NCBI GenBank assembly: GCA_003818675.1
Contig: RPPD01000001.1
Coordinates: 1 to 18,387 of the forward strand
Reading direction: 5' to 3'
Source: Spirochaetaceae bacterium
GTDB lineage: Bacteria > Spirochaetota > Spirochaetia > SZUA-6 > RPPD01
DNA: 18,387 nt
Positions 14,557 to 18,387 of the stretch are shown one piece after another (within the stretch, counting starts at the first letter, position 1; each line of letters begins with the position of its first letter). The notes under the pieces were generated by a model. The model worked only from the letters and a program-made list of their open reading frames with translations. It had not been told where the DNA came from and ran no database searches. The position numbers were made by a program, and so were the translations under genes.

Positions 14557-15039
14557 ATGAAAAAGATAATCATCATTGCGGTATTGCTTGGAATGATTTT
14601 CGCAGGCAATTCTTTTGCTGCAGGAAAAGGCTGGGCAATCGGCGGAGCGTTCAGTTTTGACTGGATGCAGGGAAGTGAAAGTTCTGTCAGCGGTGCGGCA
14701 CTTTGCCTCAAGTTTCCCCAGCTTCCCATCATGTTCGGATTCAGTGCTCGGTTTACTGAACCGGATTCAGCCTTTGGCATGACAGCTGACTGGTGGCTTT
14801 TCCAGACTCATCTTATCGGGCCTGTCAGTTTGTATATCGGCCCTGGTGTGTATGCATTTTTTATCTCGGGTGGCGAGGAAGATAATTTTAATATTGGCAT
14901 GAGAATACCGTTTGGCTTCCAGATTTTTATTGTCCCGGCATTCGAGATTTTCCTTGAGCCGGCCATAAAGATCGAATTTTTGCCCAATCTTCCTGATTTC
15001 GGTCTTACAGCGCAACTCGGTTTCCGTTTCTGGTTTTAA
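14557..15039 (+). CDS. Small outer-membrane beta-barrel-like protein
   Basis: The 160-residue protein has a signal peptide (MKKIIIIAVLLGMIFAGNSFA, cleavage near residue 21-22). About eight amphipathic strands follow, rich in Gly, Phe, Trp and Ile, and it ends in AQLGFRFWF. The terminal Phe and the preceding strand match the outer-membrane insertion signal. Size and pattern suit an eight-stranded barrel of the OmpA/OmpW or small spirochaetal barrel type; no enzyme motif is present and I cannot name the family. AAGGAG (14544-14549) precedes the ATG by seven bases. I found no confident promoter in the 118 bp after the tRNA terminator. A strong hairpin terminator follows 23 bp after the stop. Confidence 0.8.
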   Translation: MKKIIIIAVLLGMIFAGNSFAAGKGWAIGGAFSFDWMQGSESSVSGAALCLKFPQLPIMFGFSARFTEPDSAFGMTADWWLFQTHLIGPVSLYIGPGVYAFFISGGEEDNFNIGMRIPFGFQIFIVPAFEIFLEPAIKIEFLPNLPDFGLTAQLGFRFWF

Positions 15040-15062
15040 TAAAACATTCTTGCCATTGGCGT

Positions 15063-15111
15063 GGAGAGGATCGAGACTGGTGCAAATCCAGTAACGGTCC
15101 TCTCCTTTTTT
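15063..15111 (+). terminator. Long-stem terminator with a cobalamin-box-like apical part
   Basis: GGAGAGGATCG (15063-15073) pairs with CGGTCCTCTCC (15095-15105) over 11 bp with one wobble. After a 2x2 internal loop, ACTGG pairs with CCAGT around TGCAAAT, and six T follow (15106-15111). This is a strong terminator. The apical GGTGCAAATCC resembles the conserved core hairpin of B12 riboswitches, but the rest of that fold is not seen. Confidence 0.85.
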
Positions 15112-15126
15112 GTGAATCAACCATAA

Positions 15127-15155
15127 TTGACCTTGTATGCGGAGTATTGTAATGT
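15127..15155 (+). promoter_or_regulatory. Weak candidate promoter of the UPRT-like gene
   Basis: TTGACC (15127-15132), 17 bp, TAATGT (15150-15155; three of six). It lies just after the terminator and 30 bp before the ATG, where a promoter is needed, but the -10 is poor. Confidence 0.3.
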
Positions 15156-15185
15156 TGTAGCTTACAATGAGGAGGATCAGACAGA

Positions 15186-16244
15186 ATGGACAGTAAAATA
15201 CTGCAGGCAGCATCCCTGGACAATCTCCTCACGGCTGTTGACAAAGAAAACATCGTTAAAATGAACATCCTCTATGACGATGTCCTGAAGGCAGTGAAGG
15301 CTTACGGATCACCTGAAAATCCTCTTCCCAGGGATGATTTTGAAAAAAGGCTTATTGCACTCTATGGGAATATGGGCGATCTCATGCAGCAACTCCTCAA
15401 GCAGGAATCAAGGATCCATGTCTATTCCTTTGACACGCCAAAACAGACCCACGGTGAGGTGTCCAGGATCATAGCAAAGTTGCGGGATAAAAACACCGAG
15501 CGTGAAGAGTTTATCTATTATATCCAGCGCGCCTATGAAATGCTCTTTAATTTTGCCTATGGGAGCATAGTGGGTGAAAAAAAGAACTACCTGATCGTTG
15601 AAACACCAGTGACAGCGCCTCTTCCTAATTTTGCTGTTCATAAGATCCCGGATATTGATAATGAAATAAAAAACAGCGTGATGTGCGTAATGCTTCGTGG
15701 AGCTCTTCTGCCATGCATGATCATGTCCAAGGAAATAGAGGAGTATTCAACGCCGAAGTATGTCACTCCATTCATGCTTTTCAACATTCATAGGGATGAT
15801 TCAAAAAAAGAGCATGAGATGCACTATATTCTGGACCTGGAAAGCTCTTATTATGATCTTGATGCCATGCAGGGCAAGGACCTCATTTTTGCTGATCCCA
15901 TGAACGCAACAGGTGGAAGCCTGGTTACCATAATAAAGTTTTTGGAAGAAAAGGGGGTTGTGCCCAGGTCCATCAAGTTTTTTAATATTGTCTCATCTTT
16001 AAAGGCCTCCCTGCGAATTGCCCGGGCAGTCAGTAATGTGGATGTCTATACGCTTTGGATGGATCCGGGTTTGAATACAAAGGCATACATTCTTCCTGGA
16101 CTTGGCAATGTCGGTGACCGGATCAATGGCCCTTACAAGGAGGGTGCGTCGCGAAATATCATTCAGCTTTTGGCTGATTATGGATCTCATATTACTGGTC
16201 TGTACCGTTCCCAGCTTGAGGAAATAGAGAGGATAGTCCTGTGA
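15186..16244 (+). CDS. Uracil phosphoribosyltransferase-like protein with N-terminal extension
   Basis: The C-terminal ~210 residues follow the uracil phosphoribosyltransferase family, which makes UMP from uracil and PRPP in pyrimidine salvage. The PRPP loop is DPMNATGGS (237-245), with LWMDPGLNTKAYILPGLGNVGDRI (PGLGNVGDR at 304-312) at the uracil-binding end. The protein is 352 residues, against about 210 for ordinary Upp, because of a ~140-residue helical N-terminal region I do not recognise. Two positions differ from the usual loop: GLGD becomes GLGN, and the usual FGT after GDR is INGP, so substrate preference may differ. GAGGAGG (15169-15175) precedes the ATG. The stop overlaps a GTG-started lipoprotein gene (GTGA), implying coupling. 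Confidence 0.8.
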   Translation: MDSKILQAASLDNLLTAVDKENIVKMNILYDDVLKAVKAYGSPENPLPRDDFEKRLIALYGNMGDLMQQLLKQESRIHVYSFDTPKQTHGEVSRIIAKLRDKNTEREEFIYYIQRAYEMLFNFAYGSIVGEKKNYLIVETPVTAPLPNFAVHKIPDIDNEIKNSVMCVMLRGALLPCMIMSKEIEEYSTPKYVTPFMLFNIHRDDSKKEHEMHYILDLESSYYDLDAMQGKDLIFADPMNATGGSLVTIIKFLEEKGVVPRSIKFFNIVSSLKASLRIARAVSNVDVYTLWMDPGLNTKAYILPGLGNVGDRINGPYKEGASRNIIQLLADYGSHITGLYRSQLEEIERIVL

Positions 16245-17272
16245 AGGCTATGAATTTGAATTGCATCAAGACTGTTTTAGTTGGAATAATGTTGGGTCTT
16301 TTCCTTGGGTCAATGGGATGCACTACTACGGTCTCAGGCCAGGATCTGGCCAAGGAGTATTATAATCTGGGAAATGCATATTACGAGATAAAGAAATACA
16401 AGGAAGCCATTGAATTTTACAGTCGGGCACTTGAGTTTGACCAGTATGCCAATTCGGCCATGTTCAACATGGCATATTCTTATATCGCCCTGGGTGATTC
16501 AAAAAAGGGTATTGAGATCCTGAATGCCCTTTCAGCAAGGGATCAAGGGAATGCTTCAGTCTTAAGTCTGATTGCGTATGCATATCATATGCAGGGCGAG
16601 GATGATCAGGCTATCCAGGTATATGGAAAAATTCTTGGGCTGGAATCCGAAAACCAGGATGCCATATTCAATCTGGCCATTATCCAGTGGAAGAAGAAGG
16701 AATATCCTGCCGCGGAAACCGGGTTCAAAAAGCTTCTGGCCATAAATCCGCGGCATGAAAAAGCCCTGTATAGTTTTGGCCAGCTGTTGATAGAGATGAA
16801 AAATTACCAGGATTCAGCCACAATTCTTTCCAGGTATATAGAGATGAAACCGGAACAGGCGAAGGCTTACCTGGATCTGGCCAGGGCATACACTTTTCTT
16901 GAACAGTATAATCGTGCGATTGAGGTCTATGAAAACGCCATTACTGCGGATGTGAATTTGAAGGAAGCCTGGTTTTTTCGTGCGAGGATCCTTCTTTCAA
17001 AGGTCGAGGACCCGGACAAGGGCTATATATGCCTTGAACGCGCACTTGAGCTTGGATACAACAACATGACAGAGATCCAGAAACTTGTGGATGACTGCAC
17101 GGCCAGTAAGCTCCTGGAACAGGAAAAAACGAGGGTTTTTGCCCTGTTGAAGAAGAAAAACCTGATGCCGTCTACTGCCGGCCAAAAAACAGAAACACCA
17201 TCTGCAGCGGATAAGCCTGCGACTCCTTCACCTTCGCCCAGTCCCTTACCCTCACCTGCAGCTACACGGTAA
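16241..17272 (+). CDS. TPR-repeat lipoprotein
   Basis: The 343-residue protein begins with a lipoprotein-type signal ending GSMGC (acylated Cys at residue 27, a relaxed spirochaetal lipobox with Ser at -3). It then has about seven tetratricopeptide repeats (YYNLGNAYYEIKKYKEAIEFYSRALEFD and similar, residues 39-300) and a Pro/Ser/Ala tail (PATPSPSPSPLPSPAATR) that may span or contact the cell wall. It probably sits in the periplasm, anchored to a membrane, as a protein-binding scaffold. The GTG at 16241 is supported by AGAGG eight bases upstream and the 4-bp overlap with the previous stop; ATG 16250 would shorten the signal by three residues. Why it is coupled to a phosphoribosyltransferase is unclear. 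Confidence 0.88.
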   Translation: MKAMNLNCIKTVLVGIMLGLFLGSMGCTTTVSGQDLAKEYYNLGNAYYEIKKYKEAIEFYSRALEFDQYANSAMFNMAYSYIALGDSKKGIEILNALSARDQGNASVLSLIAYAYHMQGEDDQAIQVYGKILGLESENQDAIFNLAIIQWKKKEYPAAETGFKKLLAINPRHEKALYSFGQLLIEMKNYQDSATILSRYIEMKPEQAKAYLDLARAYTFLEQYNRAIEVYENAITADVNLKEAWFFRARILLSKVEDPDKGYICLERALELGYNNMTEIQKLVDDCTASKLLEQEKTRVFALLKKKNLMPSTAGQKTETPSAADKPATPSPSPSPLPSPAATR

Positions 17273-17294
17273 AACTGCGCGTTTTAAAGCGCGG
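17271..17294 (-). terminator. Weak candidate terminator for the minus-strand zinc-finger gene
   Basis: Read on the minus strand, CCGCGC and GCGCAG form a 6-bp stem with one wobble and an 8-nt loop, followed by TTTT. It lies about 55 bp past the stop at 17348. The T run is short, and nothing similar follows the stem on the plus strand. Confidence 0.35.
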
Positions 17295-17347
17295 GCACAA
17301 GAGCAGCAATAAGTGATAATATATCTCTAAATAACCTGTTATCAAGA

Positions 17348-17641
17348 TCAGAGAATGACATCACCGTTTTCGTGGGGGAATTCCTCGGATTTCAGGACAA
17401 CTGGTTTAGGGCCCATAGTCCGCAAAAACTGGTAGTGAACCGCGCATTCCGGGCTGCAATAGTGTTCCTGAAATAACTGGTCTTTCTCCACATAGCGGTG
17501 GCAGATAATGCATTGGCTGTAATTGACCGTACAGACAGGAGAGCAATAGACGGTATTATAGGCTTCTGCCAGCAGGGTGTATTTGCCGCAGGTACGGCAG
17601 ACGATATATTGATCTCCCCGTACTTTTGCTTTATCCGTCAT
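17348..17641 (-). CDS. Tandem zinc-finger (treble-clef, FCS/TRASH-like) small protein
   Basis: A 97-residue protein with two copies of the same cysteine spacing, CX2C-X14-CX3C: Cys15/18/33/37 and Cys44/47/62/66. Each second half reads YCSPxC, like FCS- or TRASH-type zinc fingers that bind metals, nucleic acids or proteins. The N-terminus (MTDKAKVRGDQYIV) and the acidic C-terminus carry no other motif, and it should be cytoplasmic. The ATG at 17641 is chosen over the longer frame to 17707 because a GAGGAG ribosome site lies just upstream and a good promoter starts near 17702. It converges with the TPR lipoprotein gene. I do not know its function. Confidence 0.82.
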   Translation of the reverse strand: MTDKAKVRGDQYIVCRTCGKYTLLAEAYNTVYCSPVCTVNYSQCIICHRYVEKDQLFQEHYCSPECAVHYQFLRTMGPKPVVLKSEEFPHENGDVIL

Positions 17642-17708
17642 AAAATCTCCTCTTGTAGATATTTTTCCGTGGAGAATCAGTAATTTTAGGAATTCACAAG
17701 ATCCCATA

Positions 17709-17737
17709 ATGATACTGCGGGTTTGGCCTTAAGTCAA
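17709..17737 (-). promoter_or_regulatory. Promoter of the zinc-finger gene
   Basis: On the minus strand TTGACT (17737-17732) and TATCAT (17714-17709) are 17 bp apart, each with five of six consensus matches. The start near 17702 gives a leader of about 60 nt. Confidence 0.75.
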
Positions 17738-17774
17738 CCGCACGTGCAAAAAAGCAAGGTTTTTTGTTTAACCC

Positions 17775-17803
17775 TTGATTCCAACTGGAAAATTCAATAG
17801 AAT
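17775..17803 (+). promoter_or_regulatory. Promoter of the small helical protein gene
   Basis: TTGATT (17775-17780), 17 bp, TAGAAT (17798-17803; five of six). The start near 17810 leaves an ~83-nt leader. It is divergent from the zinc-finger promoter, with about 37 bp between the two -35 elements. Confidence 0.6.
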
Positions 17804-17892
17804 AAACTATTGACCATATGTCTTTAAGGACGCATTTGAAAACCTGAATTGGTTGGAAAACCCGGACTTTAAGAAATACAAAGGAGGATAAA

Positions 17893-18204
17893 ATGGGTTT
17901 TTGGGAAAGGATGAAGGAAGTTGTTGAAAAGGGTGTAGAAACATCCAAAGATGTACTGGGAAAAGCAACTGATAAGGCCAAGGAACTCGGAGAAAAGGGA
18001 GTTCTGAAATTTGAAATAATGCAGCTGGAAAACACCGCACAGAAGAAACTCGTGCAGCTCGGGACTCATGTATTTGAACTCCTGGTTAAAAAGGGAGAAG
18101 CAAGCGTCACAAAGGACAGCCCCGGTGCCAAGGAAGCCATCTCGGAGCTTCAGGCTATTGAAGCTAAAATTGACGCAAAGGAAGCAGAACTCAAAGCCAA
18201 ATAA
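17893..18204 (+). CDS. Small charged amphipathic-helical protein, unknown function
   Basis: A 103-residue protein, almost wholly helical and rich in Lys, Glu and Ala. The N-terminal part (MGFWERMKEVVEKGVETSKDVLGKATDKAKELGEKGV) has an 11-residue-like amphipathic rhythm seen in phasin, apolipoprotein-like and LEA-like stress proteins. The C-terminal part (QAIEAKIDAKEAELKAK) is coiled-coil-like. There is no signal peptide or cysteine. A textbook AAGGAGG site lies at 17881-17887, five bases before the ATG, suggesting strong expression. It may coat a membrane or form a coiled-coil oligomer, but that is inference from composition only. It lies just upstream of a strong rRNA-type promoter. Confidence 0.8.
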   Translation: MGFWERMKEVVEKGVETSKDVLGKATDKAKELGEKGVLKFEIMQLENTAQKKLVQLGTHVFELLVKKGEASVTKDSPGAKEAISELQAIEAKIDAKEAELKAK

Positions 18205-18228
18205 ACCGAAAAATATTTATTTTTTGGT
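18205..18228 (+). promoter_or_regulatory. AT-rich UP-like element / inverted repeat upstream of the last promoter
   Basis: ACCGAAAAAT (18205-18214) and ATTTTTTGGT (18219-18228) can pair over 10 bp with one wobble. The A/T tract 18209-18225 occupies the place of an UP element (about -59 to -38) relative to the promoter at 18231-18259. Confidence 0.55.
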
Positions 18229-18230
18229 AC

Positions 18231-18259
18231 TTGACATTTTCTCTCAGAGTGTATATATA
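18231..18259 (+). promoter_or_regulatory. Strong rRNA-type promoter
   Basis: Perfect TTGACA (18231-18236), a 17-bp spacer and TATATA (18254-18259; five of six). CAGAGT (18245-18250) and ACTCTG (18264-18269) form a dyad around the -10. The start is expected near 18264-18266. Confidence 0.8.
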
Positions 18260-18262
18260 CAT

Positions 18263-18285
18263 AACTCTGTCTCACAAACAGAGTT
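18263..18285 (+). promoter_or_regulatory. Hairpin at the 5' end of the final transcript
   Basis: AACTCTGT (18263-18270) pairs with ACAGAGTT (18278-18285) around a 7-nt loop, right at the predicted start site. Confidence 0.6.
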
Positions 18286-18290
18286 TATTT

Positions 18291-18302
18291 TGTTCTTTGA
18301 CA
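18291..18302 (+). promoter_or_regulatory. boxA-like antitermination element (rRNA leader)
   Basis: TGTTCTTTGACA matches the E. coli rrn boxA TGCTCTTTAACA at 10 of 12 positions and follows a strong promoter. This combination usually precedes 16S rRNA, so the remaining bases to 18387 are read as rRNA leader; no rRNA sequence is reached in the window. Confidence 0.6.
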
Positions 18303-18387
18303 ATAGAGGGAAGGGGAAAGAGGTATGAGTAGTCATGACCTTTGTATGAGGTAATTTTATTTATTTGGGATTAACAATCTTATGATA

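Noticed and set aside
14767..15213. A minus-strand frame covering the small barrel gene and the terminator
   Set aside because: It runs through a strong terminator hairpin and antisense to a signal-peptide gene; no start signals.
18068..18328. An 86-codon frame overlapping the small helical gene and the promoter
   Set aside because: It is out of frame with a gene that has an ideal ribosome site and it crosses the promoter region.
18325..18354. A 9-codon open frame after a purine-rich stretch, resembling a leader peptide
   Set aside because: The promoter/boxA context points to an rRNA leader, where such a frame is probably fortuitous.
1..18387. CRISPR array, insertion sequence or phage module
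   Set aside because: No regularly spaced repeat series, transposase, integrase or phage structural motif was seen on either strand.

Overview
The window looks like a chromosomal segment from a spirochaete, most likely a Treponema-type bacterium. This is inferred from several traits: the gene set (NAD kinase joined to RecN, a bactofilin with a TPR partner, a lipoprotein with a relaxed lipobox, small outer-membrane barrels ending in aromatic residues), moderate GC content, strong Shine-Dalgarno sites and sigma70-like promoters. No marker gene in the window proves the assignment. Apart from one zinc-finger gene near the right end, every gene is on the plus strand, mostly in tightly overlapping operons.

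Layout. (1) 1-3550: a promoter, then nadK-recN-hypothetical as one operon. (2) 3582-4891: an aminotransferase with its own promoter. (3) 4906-6296: a strong promoter, a leader made of three consecutive perfect hairpins, a secreted barrel-like outer-membrane protein and a strong terminator. (4) 6314-7200: a HicA/HicB toxin-antitoxin module under a perfect-consensus promoter that overlaps a near-perfect 20-bp palindrome. The module is bracketed by two copies of a ~49-bp sequence whose right copy is the promoter and first codons of a NUDIX gene. (5) 7192-10863: a NUDIX gene that appears frameshifted, a short RecQ-type helicase, and a pair of overlapping reductase genes (an extended SDR and a steroid 5-alpha-reductase-like membrane protein). 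(6) 10888-14081: tyrA, bactofilin, a periplasmic TPR protein and the tRNA methylthiotransferase MtaB, joined by 1-4 bp overlaps or short leaders. (7) 14134-14438: a tRNA-Lys/tRNA-Glu operon with its own promoter and terminator. (8) 14557-17272: a small barrel protein, a long terminator hairpin, and a uracil-phosphoribosyltransferase-like gene coupled to a TPR lipoprotein. (9) 17271-18387: a minus-strand tandem zinc-finger protein, a divergent small helical protein, and a final strong promoter with an UP-like AT tract and a boxA-like element. This last combination looks like the leader of an rRNA operon lying just beyond the window.

The least ordinary parts are the triple-hairpin leader of the outer-membrane protein, the repeat-flanked HicAB insertion next to a decaying NUDIX gene, possible leaderless promoters, the tandem CX2CX14CX3C protein and the dyad-rich rRNA-type promoter. 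I saw no CRISPR array, insertion sequence, phage gene or clearly new multi-gene defence system.
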